64,000 nt of DNA from positions 62,001-126,000 of the forward strand of contig JABABD010000022.1 in NCBI GenBank assembly GCA_014238425.1, written 5' to 3'. This stretch comes from Flavobacteriaceae bacterium (lineage in GTDB: Bacteria > Bacteroidota > Bacteroidia > Flavobacteriales > Flavobacteriaceae). Numbering within the stretch: the stretch's first letter is position 1; every line of letters begins with the position of its first letter. Of the stretch, positions 16,833 to 25,557 are shown piece after piece. The position numbers and the translations under genes are program-made. A model generated the notes under the pieces. That model worked only from the letters and a program-made list of their open reading frames with translations. It had not been told where the DNA came from and made no database searches.

Positions 16833-17465
16833 TTAAAACAAAGTTACCCCAAGATAGCCTTGAAAGTTATTGTTTTTAAGACTAGCCCCTTCTGTATCAG
16901 ACATATCGGATAGTCCTATATTGTAACGCGCACCTAAAAAGAATCCATTGCTAATCTCAAATTCGGCACCAATTGCTGCTGACAACTCAAAGGATTTATA
17001 AGCAGATTCAATAATTTCTATATCATCAATATCCACATCGAGTTCTTCATTCACTAAAAACCCAAATTGAGGTCCAGCATGAACAGACAGTTTGCCTGAA
17101 ATTCCATATCTAAATAATACAGGTACCTTTATAAAGTCAAATTTTTGTTTAAAATCTGTAATTATCAAGTTTATCTTTGCTCCTTCTTTAGAGTACAATA
17201 CTTCTGGTCGCAGTCCAAATTTCTCTGAAAGTGGGATATCAGCAAACACACCAAAATGTATTGATGTTAAGGACGCTGTACCTAAATCAAATGATTCTTC
17301 GGTAGTTTGAAAATTAAAATCTTGAGTTGAAAAATTGAACCCTCCTTTAACACCAAATGAGACTTTTGACAAAGACTCAGCATAATCAGGGGTCATAGGC
17401 TGAGCTATTGAAGAAGCCGTACTTCCTATTATTAGTAATGTGATAATAAATTGTTTGATTTTCAT
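16833..17465 (-). CDS. Outer-membrane beta-barrel protein (PorT-like fold)
   Basis: A 210-residue protein with a signal peptide (residues 1-21, ending SIAQ). Alternating strands typical of the 8-stranded OMP_b-brl_2 family follow: FGVKGGFNFST, FGVFADIPLSEKFGLRPEVLYSKEGA, FIKVPVLFRYGISGKLSVHAGPQFGFLV, and a closing NNFQGYLGVTLF with terminal Phe. The function is unknown; such barrels are abundant in Bacteroidetes. A TATTTTTG box and an inverted-repeat site lie upstream, so it may belong to the same regulon as regulators 1 and 2. Confidence 0.85.
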   Translation of the reverse strand: MKIKQFIITLLIIGSTASSIAQPMTPDYAESLSKVSFGVKGGFNFSTQDFNFQTTEESFDLGTASLTSIHFGVFADIPLSEKFGLRPEVLYSKEGAKINLIITDFKQKFDFIKVPVLFRYGISGKLSVHAGPQFGFLVNEELDVDIDDIEIIESAYKSFELSAAIGAEFEISNGFFLGARYNIGLSDMSDTEGASLKNNNFQGYLGVTLF

Positions 17466-17502
17466 GATTTGTAATATTTAAAACTGTTTGTAAAATTTTT
17501 GG

Positions 17503-17510
17503 CAAAAATA
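17503..17510 (-). promoter_or_regulatory. -7 promoter box for the outer-membrane protein gene
   Basis: On the minus strand the bases read TATTTTTG, a full TAnnTTTG match, 37 bases before the ATG at 17465. No -33 TTG is seen. The inverted repeat at 17542-17565 ends exactly 31 bases upstream, the same spacing as at the EreA-like gene. Confidence 0.55.
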
Positions 17511-17541
17511 TAGGCTTACTCATCGTTATACTAATAGATCG

Positions 17542-17565
17542 TGTCTTACAAATTGATATGAGACA
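17542..17565 (-). promoter_or_regulatory. Inverted-repeat operator, copy A
   Basis: TGTCTTA (17542-17548), 10 bases, TGAGACA (17559-17565); the outer base pair G17541/C17566 extends it. It lies 77 bases before the start of the minus-strand outer-membrane gene and 134 bases before regulator 2. The promoter spacing favours the outer-membrane gene as target. Confidence 0.65.
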
Positions 17566-17635
17566 CTTTAATTAGTTATTTATGTTTATGTGATTACTAA
17601 CATAGCACCATAGCTTACACATTCGTTATATCTGT

Positions 17636-17658
17636 TGTCTCAAAAAAGTTATGAGACA
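17636..17658 (+). promoter_or_regulatory. Inverted-repeat operator, copy B, upstream of regulator 2
   Basis: TGTCTCA (17636-17642), 9 bases, TGAGACA (17652-17658): perfect half-sites. It ends 41 bases before the ATG at 17700. The nearest promoter-like box, TATTTTAG at 17673-17680, has one mismatch and sits closer than at the other copies, so its mode of action may differ. Confidence 0.7.
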
Positions 17659-17699
17659 GCCTTAATTTTATTTATTTTAGCCAAAAAACAATGGCATAA

Positions 17700-18809
17700 A
17701 TGGATCCAGCGTTTGACCCGATCATAAATGGTGTTTTTCTCTTATTAGGCGTACTATTATTGATAAGTTCAATACTTCAATTTATATATGGCAGTAAGAA
17801 GAATTATGCACTTGCATTTTTATGTCTTATAGCCTCAATGTGGTTTTTTAGGCGTTTTTTCTGGAAAGCTTGGCTAGACTATTCTATTCTATACATCGTT
17901 TTTGGCGGCGTAAAAGAAGTGTTTATTGCCCCTTTAGTTTATTTTCATGTAAAAATGAAAAGAACTGTAATCAGTTATAAAGAGGTATTAAAACATTTAG
18001 CATTCCCTATACTTATTTATGTATGTTTTTTAGTAATGGTATACTTTTTTCGAGACTATTACAAAACGATAAGTAGGCATTTTACTTACGCATTAACTTG
18101 GTATGTTTTCTTGTGCTATATTGTATATTTTAGCCTGAGTTTTAGAGAGTTAAAAATTAAAGTACGACCTGTTGTAATTCCTAAAGTCTTTAAAACGGTA
18201 TATTGGTTCTTGATTTTTTATACTGTTCCTCATCTATTCACTATGTTTTTAAGTACCATTTCTTTGGGCATTGTTTGGTACATACCGAATAACGTTTTTT
18301 TAAGAGAAACTGTTAATGGTACTTGGATATATTATTTAGATTGGAGTGTACAGAAACCTTTACTTTTCATACAAGCAATATTCATGCTGTTTTATGCTTT
18401 TATAGAAATACCTTTTTTTAAGAGCTTGTTCTATCCAAAAGATATTCTATATGATAAAAAAGCCATAGAATCAAGTACAGAAATTCAACAAAAAATCTTT
18501 GCTTATTTCAATATAGAAAAAATACACACAAACAAAGAACTCACCATAGATGCTTGTTGTAAACAAATAGGATACTCAAAAAGAGAATTGACCGACTACC
18601 TGAAGCTCCATAAAAACATGAACTTCACTAGTTTTTTAAACACGCTTAGAGTTGAAGAATTCAAAGTTTTACTTGCAGAAAAGAAAAACAAAATATACGA
18701 TATCAACAGCTTAGCTGAAATGGCAGGATTTAAATCTAGAGCTACGTTTTACCGCGTCTTTAAAGAAATAGAAGGAATAACTCCAACACAATACAAAAAG
18801 AATCTATAA
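17700..18809 (+). CDS. Membrane-anchored AraC-type regulator 2
   Basis: A 369-residue paralog of the protein at 15616. Several membrane segments occupy residues 8-245, including the recurring FIEIPFFKSLFYPKDILYDK at the junction with the cytoplasmic part. The AraC domain fills the last 110 residues, with INSLAEMAGFKSRATFYRVF identical to regulator 1 in the recognition helix region. Identical recognition sequence implies a similar DNA target. A perfect inverted repeat lies upstream. The gene is followed after nine bases by regulator 3, so the two form an operon. Confidence 0.85.
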   Translation: MDPAFDPIINGVFLLLGVLLLISSILQFIYGSKKNYALAFLCLIASMWFFRRFFWKAWLDYSILYIVFGGVKEVFIAPLVYFHVKMKRTVISYKEVLKHLAFPILIYVCFLVMVYFFRDYYKTISRHFTYALTWYVFLCYIVYFSLSFRELKIKVRPVVIPKVFKTVYWFLIFYTVPHLFTMFLSTISLGIVWYIPNNVFLRETVNGTWIYYLDWSVQKPLLFIQAIFMLFYAFIEIPFFKSLFYPKDILYDKKAIESSTEIQQKIFAYFNIEKIHTNKELTIDACCKQIGYSKRELTDYLKLHKNMNFTSFLNTLRVEEFKVLLAEKKNKIYDINSLAEMAGFKSRATFYRVFKEIEGITPTQYKKNL

Positions 18810-18818
18810 AATATAATT

Positions 18819-19931
18819 ATGCAATTGGATTTTTTACAAATTTTAAGTGGTGTTTTTTTACTTCTAAGTATTTTATTACTTTCTAGCAGTATACTTCAAT
18901 TCGTCTACGGTAATAAAAAAAACCTTGCACTCGCATTTCTATGCCTAATTATAGCCATAGGGTTCTTAAAAAACATTCTTTGGCAATATTTTTATAATAA
19001 CGCTCTATTTCTCATTTTTATTGGTGGTATAAAAGAAGTCTTTATAGGTCCACTCTTGTTTTTTCATGTAAAAATGAAAAGAACTAAATTATATAATAAG
19101 GAAGTGTTTTTGCATTTTGCATTACCTATAATAATATATTCTGCATACATCATTAAAGTTCTATTTTTCTATAACTCTAGTTCTTTGTTCAATACTCAAT
19201 TTTATTTTTTCTTAACTATTCTTTTATTTTTTCATTATATCCTTTACTTTATTCTGAGTTATAAAGAATATCTCAAGATATCTACTTTGGTTATTTCAAA
19301 AGTGTCCAAAACAGTATTCTTGTTTCTAATCATCTACATCTTACCAAATTTTTTATTAATTCTATCTACCTTATTATTAATGATATCTTATAATTTACTA
19401 CCTAACAATGTGTTTATGAAAGATATTATTATAGGTGTATGGGTGAAAAATTTTGGTGCTTTTATTACAAGGCCTCTCGCAGTAATAAGTAATTTATTTA
19501 TCATTGGTTATGCTTTTATTGAAATCCCTTTTTTTAAAAGTTTGTTTTATCCAAAAAATATTTTACATAACCAAGGAGCCATAAATTCTATAAGTGAATT
19601 AAAATCAAAGATTGATTTGTATTTTAATGAACTTAAAAAATTTAAAAACAAAACCTTGACTATTGACAAATGCAGTGAAGATTTAGAGATAACTAAAAAA
19701 GAATTGATAGATTATTTTAAAGTATCTGAAAAAGTAACTTTCAATGAATTTGTAAACACCTATAGAGTAAATGAATTTAAGTCATTATTATCTAACTCAG
19801 ATAATAATATTTATGATATAAATAGTTTATCTGAAATGGCAGGATTTAAATCTCGCTCTACCTTTTATCGTGTATTTAAGGACATAGAAGGAATAACGCC
19901 TACACAATATAAAAGCCTTTTACAAAATTAA
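18819..19931 (+). CDS. Membrane-anchored AraC-type regulator 3
   Basis: A 370-residue paralog, closest to regulator 2: both begin with ILSGVFLLL/IINGVFLLL-like segments and both share FYGS/VYGNKKNxALAFLCLI and FIEIPFFKSLFYPK. The membrane part is even more hydrophobic. The HTH reads INSLSEMAGFKSRSTFYRVF, differing from its two relatives at two positions. Codon use is more AT-rich than in its neighbours. It probably arose by tandem duplication of regulator 2. It may form mixed dimers or act on a related site; both are inference. Confidence 0.84.
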   Translation: MQLDFLQILSGVFLLLSILLLSSSILQFVYGNKKNLALAFLCLIIAIGFLKNILWQYFYNNALFLIFIGGIKEVFIGPLLFFHVKMKRTKLYNKEVFLHFALPIIIYSAYIIKVLFFYNSSSLFNTQFYFFLTILLFFHYILYFILSYKEYLKISTLVISKVSKTVFLFLIIYILPNFLLILSTLLLMISYNLLPNNVFMKDIIIGVWVKNFGAFITRPLAVISNLFIIGYAFIEIPFFKSLFYPKNILHNQGAINSISELKSKIDLYFNELKKFKNKTLTIDKCSEDLEITKKELIDYFKVSEKVTFNEFVNTYRVNEFKSLLSNSDNNIYDINSLSEMAGFKSRSTFYRVFKDIEGITPTQYKSLLQN

Positions 19932-19973
19932 TTTTTAACTACTCTTAAAACTTTAAATTTATTTGAAGATTTT

Positions 19974-20176
19974 TCATTGTACAATTGTTGATTTAACCTT
20001 TGTTACAAATACGTAATTAAATCTTGTTAAGAGTTTCTCTAGTTTCTGTTCTATAGAAAAGTTTAATTTATACCTATTTTCAAATTCTATTTTTTTAGAT
20101 TGACTTTCAATTTTTATTTGTGCTTCATTCTTACAAGAAGAAAGACTAGCAATAGCCATAGTATATTATTCTTCAT
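19974..20176 (-). pseudogene. Remnant of a small lipoprotein gene, frameshifted in the signal peptide
   Basis: An ATG at 20176 opens MKNNILWLLLVFLLV, a good signal-peptide start, but this frame soon stops. The neighbouring frame carries LSSCKNEAQIKIESQ, with a lipobox Cys and a 50-residue charged tail to a stop at 19974. Joined by a one-base shift near 20140, the two give one lipoprotein of about 65 residues. I read it as a broken or degraded gene. Alternatively the 61-residue frame starting at ATG 20159 is expressed on its own, but it would lack a proper signal. No family is recognised. Confidence 0.5.
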
Positions 20177-20188
20177 ACACTTATTTTT

Positions 20189-21070
20189 TTATAAATCATT
20201 AAATTGTATTAATTCAAACTCTGGTGTATTGTCAAATAACTCATCTAAAACCCATTTATGTGCTGCACCATAAATAACTAAAATGCGCTCTTCTTTATCT
20301 TTTACTAAATTGGCTGCATTAGCAAATATGCGTGTATTGCGCTCAAACCAATAGCCAGTTAAATCGGTACCTGCATAATTGTGATATACGCCCAAATTCA
20401 CCATACCTGTTGTCCAAAGTTGCTTAGATCGTTTAATATATAATTCAGAGTTATATAGCTTTAAAACATCCAAAAGTTCATACTCCTTTTGAATAGCACC
20501 TAAATAAGCATTGTAGCGTTTATTCTCAATATCATAACTTTCATAGGCTTTTCTTTGGCCTAAAGAATCAATAAACTTATCAAAGTCATCAATCTCACCA
20601 ATAGCCTCAGGCATAGGCGGTCTGTTATCAACACAATATAATTTTTCGTGACCCAATTCTTTAGCCAATCTAAAACCAATTTGAAAGGTTTCGTTTCTTG
20701 GTAAATCCCAATTGCCTTCTACATATTTTTTATATTGAGTATCTCTTTTGTCTTGAAATTTAGACGTCCACTCAATAGCAATTTTTGTTGGGTTAAAATT
20801 TTTCAGTTTCTGAATAATCGTATCTAAATGAATTTTGTTTTCTTTAGAAAGCACATCCATTTTCTTTGCTACTTTTACATCACTTCCATCTGTATCCATA
20901 TCAAAATGAAACGAACCTAAAACCATTACCTTATGGCTTGCTTTTTTTGTAATTATAGGAAAGTCTTTAAAAATAGCATCCGTTTTAGATGCGCTATTAG
21001 CTTCTTCCTTTTTAGTATTGCATGCAAATACACTTATTGTTATTATTAATACGGCAATTATTTTTTTCAT
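20189..21070 (-). CDS. DUF5694 lipoprotein (EreA/ChaN/TIKI-like superfamily)
   Basis: A 293-residue protein with a lipoprotein signal (Cys17 in SVFACN). The body resembles DUF5694: VMVLGSFHFD near the start (His55), IAIEWTSKFQ, LYCVDNRPPMPEAIG in the middle, and VIYGAAHKWVLDELF at the end (His271). The paired GxxH motifs at both ends of the domain are the hallmark of the superfamily that includes erythromycin esterase, ChaN and TIKI/TraB proteins. The lipid anchor places it outside the cytoplasm. Two other members are encoded within 8 kb. The substrate is unknown. Confidence 0.82.
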   Translation of the reverse strand: MKKIIAVLIITISVFACNTKKEEANSASKTDAIFKDFPIITKKASHKVMVLGSFHFDMDTDGSDVKVAKKMDVLSKENKIHLDTIIQKLKNFNPTKIAIEWTSKFQDKRDTQYKKYVEGNWDLPRNETFQIGFRLAKELGHEKLYCVDNRPPMPEAIGEIDDFDKFIDSLGQRKAYESYDIENKRYNAYLGAIQKEYELLDVLKLYNSELYIKRSKQLWTTGMVNLGVYHNYAGTDLTGYWFERNTRIFANAANLVKDKEERILVIYGAAHKWVLDELFDNTPEFELIQFNDL

Positions 21071-21156
21071 TTACTTATTCTTTAGTTTTTTATTCATTTG
21101 ATCATTAGTTTTATTTGATTAAACATAAGTATGTTTTAATATTATTGATTGATTTG

Positions 21157-22347
21157 TTAATCAAAATCCTCCAAAGCCTTACAATCTTTAATATAGATTA
21201 ACACATCATATTTTAGAACTAATTTTTTCAATTTATCTGATAAACTATTGGCCTTAATTCTTAGTGCTTCAGCATCAATAATTAAGTATTTTTCTTCTTG
21301 TATTTTAACAGCTTCTGCCACCTCTTCAGGTAATTTATTTGTATAATCAAAAGGCACTACTGAAACTGATGAAAAAGGGTTTCCTATATTTTGCATTCCA
21401 TTTACTCCAGACGCATAGATATGTACTGAGGTTTTATTGTTTATTATTGCCAATTCTGAAATCATATTTGAAATATCATACACATTTGTAGTATTAAGTC
21501 CTTTTCCTACATGATTGGCTCCAAGCTTGAATACTACTTTAGGGAGCTTCCCATCTTTTGAAGCTTCTTTATAGTAATTTAAAAAATTAGTTTTCATTAA
21601 TTTAGCTCGTACATTATTATTTAAATAGTGCCGCTTTTGAAAATAATGCAAGTATATTTCTTTGGTTTTTTTTAGATCTTCTAAAACATTTATTTCTTCT
21701 TCAGTACTCGTTAAATTCAATAAACTTTGATGTAATTCATCACTATATTTAAAAATAAAAGGGGCCATAAAATTCTTTTCCTCAGTTGCAATATCAAATC
21801 CTTTAATTGCCTCTTCTAATAGAGGTTTAACAGCTTTTTTAAGTTTTTGATTTGAACTATTATTCAGTATATAATGAAAAACCAATCTAAACTCAATCAT
21901 AAAGGTTTGATCAATTCCCCAAATATTCCCTTTATTATTCACGACATTTTTAAATAAATCTATATCGTTTTTATTGTTGTAAAATGGAATTGCATATGGA
22001 TAAGCTGCATACAATTTTTGTAAACCTACTTCTGGGTTTTTAGAACCCGTAAATTGTAAATCTAAAATATTTGCAGCAAAAGGCGATGTCTCTATACAAA
22101 GTGTATTATAACCAAATGGACGAGAAAGGTTGTAAAGTGTATTTGTTATTTCGCCTACTTCTTTTATACCATGTTGTTCTCCAAGCATGATAAATTGTGA
22201 TGGCTTTATTTTTTCTTTTATAAAGCTTTGTAGCTTTTCAGATGTTAATTCATTTACCGTGAAAGTATGCTCATTAATTTTAGTTTGAGCTATTATTTGA
22301 CTCATAATCAGCGCAAAGACTATAAATAGAATATTATTATTTTTCAT
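21157..22347 (-). CDS. Exported EreA/ChaN-like protein (a)
   Basis: A 396-residue protein with a signal peptide (residues 1-20, ending IIAQ). It has GEQHGIKEVGE (Glu57, His59), CIETSPFAANIL, WGIDQTF (143-149), the NVRAKLM motif (245-251) and FKLGANHVGKG (His279). The Glu-x-x-His and late GxxH motifs correspond to the catalytic residues of erythromycin esterases, though ring-opening of macrolides is only one of several activities in this fold. It shares WGID and N-x-RAK-x-M with the protein at 26985. Its start overlaps the end of the HExxH lipoprotein gene by 11 bases, so they are cotranscribed. Confidence 0.78.
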   Translation of the reverse strand: MKNNNILFIVFALIMSQIIAQTKINEHTFTVNELTSEKLQSFIKEKIKPSQFIMLGEQHGIKEVGEITNTLYNLSRPFGYNTLCIETSPFAANILDLQFTGSKNPEVGLQKLYAAYPYAIPFYNNKNDIDLFKNVVNNKGNIWGIDQTFMIEFRLVFHYILNNSSNQKLKKAVKPLLEEAIKGFDIATEEKNFMAPFIFKYSDELHQSLLNLTSTEEEINVLEDLKKTKEIYLHYFQKRHYLNNNVRAKLMKTNFLNYYKEASKDGKLPKVVFKLGANHVGKGLNTTNVYDISNMISELAIINNKTSVHIYASGVNGMQNIGNPFSSVSVVPFDYTNKLPEEVAEAVKIQEEKYLIIDAEALRIKANSLSDKLKKLVLKYDVLIYIKDCKALEDFD

Positions 22348-23647
22348 TTTTAAATTGATTTTTAATTAATATAAAATTATCTGCTATTTTTTTAATTTCC
22401 CATTCTTTTTTTAGTTCTAAAACCCAACCATCACCTTTTATAATACTATCGGTAATTTCTGTAGGTTTAGAAACAATAACAAAGCCCCAATTAATATCTA
22501 TAAGCGCTCCCTTTTCAACAGTAAGAATACCCCAATCATCAGTTGCACGCATAGTAGGATAAACAGTGCCATAATTTTCTAGAGGTGACATGTTTGTTGG
22601 ATCAAAAGAAATATTCCTGTTTTTAAAATTTAATTTTAAGGTTGGTGATTCAATAAATTTTTTCTTGAAGTTTGCGGTTTTAATTAATCGCTCTTCCTCA
22701 CGTTTTGATTCTTCTTTTTCAATAGCTAAATAATTATAATTGTGCTTTTTAGCAAGATCTATATATAAGGTTTCGTCTTCAGTAAGTTTTAGTCCAAAAG
22801 CACCCTGAAAGTAATCTGTGAGGTTACTTTGCTTATTAATATTTTGATGCCAATATTTTTGGTCTTGCGAGAGTAAAAAACCATAAAAAGGAATGGTTTG
22901 GTACGCAAACGAACGCACGAAAGTTGGGTTGTTATAGAAAAACCCTAAACTACTTTTTAAGTACTCTTTTTTCTCCTCAAACGTTTTTCCACTTAACATC
23001 AATCCTGTGTATTCTGCTAACCCTTCATTTAATTCTAATGCGTTTTCTGCAATCTTAATGGTATTAGTAACTTGTCTTTTCATTCTAAAAAACAATGCAT
23101 TTTTAAGATGCGTATTTTTCAGAGTTTTAGTATTTGTATTAATAGCTTGTTTTAATGCTTCTAATTCTAGTTTTAATAAAACACGACCTTCATAGCTATC
23201 TAAATGACTGTTGTCATATTCTTGTAAATTATCGAATCCTAATTTAGGCTGAAATTGATGAAATAACTCGTGAACAATTAAACCATTTCTTACGGTTTTA
23301 ATTTCTGGTAAAGGTTGCATAACCATCGTCCACCGCTCATCATCCCAAGTTATAGCAGTATTTGCTAAAACAAGATTTTGAGGTAACGTATCTAAAAAAA
23401 CCTTGCCTTCTTCTCTAAAAGATTTTTTAGTATTATTGCTATTGGCAACAAAAGCTCTGGTTTGTGGGTCAACTAAAAGTATTTTACCATTTAAGGAATA
23501 CTTCCAAAATTTACCATTGTCAACATTAAGTAAACTATCAACTTCTGAAAACACTTTTTCAAATGATGCAAATTTTGATTTTTTAACTACCTTCTTTTCA
23601 CAAGAGAGTAAACTAATTAGTATTAATACAATAACCGTTTTCTTCAT
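22337..23647 (-). CDS. Putative zinc metallopeptidase lipoprotein
   Basis: A 436-residue protein with a lipoprotein signal (Cys16 in SLLSCE). A zinc-binding motif H126-E-L-F-H130 is followed at 78 residues by NEGLAEYTGLML (Glu208 or Glu212 as likely third ligand). This is the layout of gluzincin-like peptidases with a distant Glu. The C-terminal 110 residues are beta-rich (FGxVYPTMRATDDWGIL, GFVIVSKP) and may be an accessory domain. I do not recognise a named family. It lies between an epimerase-like gene (14 bases upstream) and an EreA-like gene (overlapping), so it is in the middle of an operon of exported proteins. Confidence 0.68.
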   Translation of the reverse strand: MKKTVIVLILISLLSCEKKVVKKSKFASFEKVFSEVDSLLNVDNGKFWKYSLNGKILLVDPQTRAFVANSNNTKKSFREEGKVFLDTLPQNLVLANTAITWDDERWTMVMQPLPEIKTVRNGLIVHELFHQFQPKLGFDNLQEYDNSHLDSYEGRVLLKLELEALKQAINTNTKTLKNTHLKNALFFRMKRQVTNTIKIAENALELNEGLAEYTGLMLSGKTFEEKKEYLKSSLGFFYNNPTFVRSFAYQTIPFYGFLLSQDQKYWHQNINKQSNLTDYFQGAFGLKLTEDETLYIDLAKKHNYNYLAIEKEESKREEERLIKTANFKKKFIESPTLKLNFKNRNISFDPTNMSPLENYGTVYPTMRATDDWGILTVEKGALIDINWGFVIVSKPTEITDSIIKGDGWVLELKKEWEIKKIADNFILIKNQFKNEK

Positions 23648-23660
23648 CTTTTCATTAATT

Positions 23661-24851
23661 TTATTTGGTTAACCATTTTTTAATGACTTCTTTTTCTTTT
23701 TCAATAGGATAATATTTTAGTTTTTCTCCTTTATATATTTCGCCAAATTCAAAAGTTTGCTCTGGAAATCTACTTTTGTAACCTTCTATTTGATCAGTTA
23801 TCATATCTACCATTGCCCTGTTTGTTAGACCTGCATTAATTGCTTTTTGAACGTTAAATGAATAAGCACCAACGGGGCGTTCTCTCCAAAGTGGGACAAT
23901 TTTATAGGGTTCTAAACCATTTTTCTTTAGAAATTCACCATCAATCCATTGTAACTTAATTGGCATTTTCTTGTTTCTGATTATACTAGTAGTATAATCT
24001 GACATAGATTCTTTTCTTGTTGCATGAAGTAAACTAGATACATAATCTTTAAAAAGTGTTGGATGATAAGCAACATTAAATTCACCATAGGTTTTAGTTG
24101 CTGTACAATGCAGTATAAAATTCACTAAACTCACTACATCTGTTACTTGCATATAATGATTTTCAACTTTTGGCAACAAAATTTCTCCCCCTCTATAAAA
24201 ACGGATAGGCCAAAAGGGTTGCGCATTTGGATCTTCAGGACGCGTTACTCTGTAACTTTTCATTCCATGTGATCTGTGAATGGTATAATTACTCATTCGC
24301 GCTCTAATAGCTTCTTCGCAAAAGGTTTTTCTTATAGCGTATCTATGCTCTTCTGCAATAGTTTTTGGGAAGGAGGGTAGTGGGTTTAAAGGTTCTGTTT
24401 CTACTATAAATTTTTTATCCCATTTATCATAAACAGAAATGGTAGAGATATAATGAAAATGTCCAACATGATCTTTAAATTCATCCAAAAAATCGGCCAC
24501 TGCTTTTGGCGATTTTTGCCAAGTATCAATCACAACATCCCAATAAGTGCTTTTATATTTTTCAGAAATTGATTTTAAGCCTTCTTTATTTTCTCGTTCT
24601 CTATCACAAATAATTACTGGTAATTCTTTAAATAAATGTGCGTTTGTTTTTCCTCTATTTAACAATGTGACAGCATACCCTGCTTTTAAAAGCGAATTAA
24701 CTATGGTTGGACCAATAAAACCTCGACCTCCTAACACTAATGCTTTCTTATTATTTACACTTGATGTAGCACCTAAAACTTCTAATGGGTTAATAAAAGT
24801 TAAAAATGAAGCAGCAGCTGTTGTTTTTATAAAATCTCTTTTGTTCATCAT
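23661..24851 (-). CDS. Exported NAD-dependent epimerase/dehydratase-like protein
   Basis: A 396-residue protein with an N-terminal export signal NKRDFIKTTAAASFLTF, a KR version of the Tat consensus. It is followed by a Rossmann domain: VLGGRGFIGPTIVNSLL (residues 39-55) binds NAD(P), TLLNRGKTN follows the second strand, and YAIRK (171-175) supplies the Tyr/Lys pair of the SDR family. This is the atypical SDR type seen in extended epimerases. Export of a cofactor-dependent enzyme in folded state fits the Tat route. The substrate is unknown. It ends 13 bases before the HExxH lipoprotein gene. Confidence 0.8.
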   Translation of the reverse strand: MMNKRDFIKTTAAASFLTFINPLEVLGATSSVNNKKALVLGGRGFIGPTIVNSLLKAGYAVTLLNRGKTNAHLFKELPVIICDRERENKEGLKSISEKYKSTYWDVVIDTWQKSPKAVADFLDEFKDHVGHFHYISTISVYDKWDKKFIVETEPLNPLPSFPKTIAEEHRYAIRKTFCEEAIRARMSNYTIHRSHGMKSYRVTRPEDPNAQPFWPIRFYRGGEILLPKVENHYMQVTDVVSLVNFILHCTATKTYGEFNVAYHPTLFKDYVSSLLHATRKESMSDYTTSIIRNKKMPIKLQWIDGEFLKKNGLEPYKIVPLWRERPVGAYSFNVQKAINAGLTNRAMVDMITDQIEGYKSRFPEQTFEFGEIYKGEKLKYYPIEKEKEVIKKWLTK

Positions 24852-24885
24852 TAATTAATTTCTAATTATTCTACTCAAAGCATTA

Positions 24886-25545
24886 TTAGTTTTTCCTATT
24901 TGTTAAGCTATCAATCATCTGAAACTTTGGATTATTTCCTTTTTCTGCTCTTAAAATAATTCTGCCATCTCTTTTAGAATCGCTTATTTTGGCAAGGCTT
25001 AAGTCTTTTTTGGTATCATGCCACAATACAATTCTATCTCTAATACCTTGTTTTTCTTGTAAATCGGCATTTATAGTCATAAAAGCCAAATTTGGTGCAG
25101 CATAAAGGTAAATTGCTTCACCACCATCTTCTCCACCATAATCCATTCCTAAACCAACACTATTGCTATCGTCGCTAAATCCATATCCAGAACGTTCTTC
25201 GCCTTTACTATCGTTAAAAAACAAAGACCATCCTTCATTAGTTCTACCGTAGTATTTTCCACCTAAAAATAATTTTCCATGAGGCCCTAAATGAATTCTA
25301 TCCATGCCTTTTTCATCCATAAATACCATACCATTTAAAGTGTCTTTTCTTATCCTTTTTTCATTATCAAAAGGAAAGCCCATTTTTATTCTTGGGTTCC
25401 CGTTTTCATCTTCTATAACAATTCCTTTGACTTTAATAACATCCTCATTTGCCTTTGATTTTATATAGTTATCGTATATAAAGAACATATTTAAGGCTAA
25501 TAGCAACACTAATACAAAATCTCTTAGCTTATTGGTTATTTTCAT
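24886..25545 (-). CDS. Single-pass membrane protein of unknown function
   Basis: A 219-residue protein with one N-terminal membrane helix (about 9-27) and an extracytoplasmic domain of repeated beta hairpins: GIVIEDENGNPRIKMGFP, GMVFMDEKGMDRIHLG, LFFNDSKGEERSGYGF, and AFMTIN followed by a charged tail. The repeat D-x-x-G-x-x-R-I is shared with the interrupted gene at 14834-15484, its paralog. I recognise no named family. It is encoded 34 bases after the epimerase-like gene on the same strand and after a sialidase-like gene. Confidence 0.7.
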   Translation of the reverse strand: MKITNKLRDFVLVLLLALNMFFIYDNYIKSKANEDVIKVKGIVIEDENGNPRIKMGFPFDNEKRIRKDTLNGMVFMDEKGMDRIHLGPHGKLFLGGKYYGRTNEGWSLFFNDSKGEERSGYGFSDDSNSVGLGMDYGGEDGGEAIYLYAAPNLAFMTINADLQEKQGIRDRIVLWHDTKKDLSLAKISDSKRDGRIILRAEKGNNPKFQMIDSLTNRKN

Positions 25546-25557
25546 AATTTATATTTA

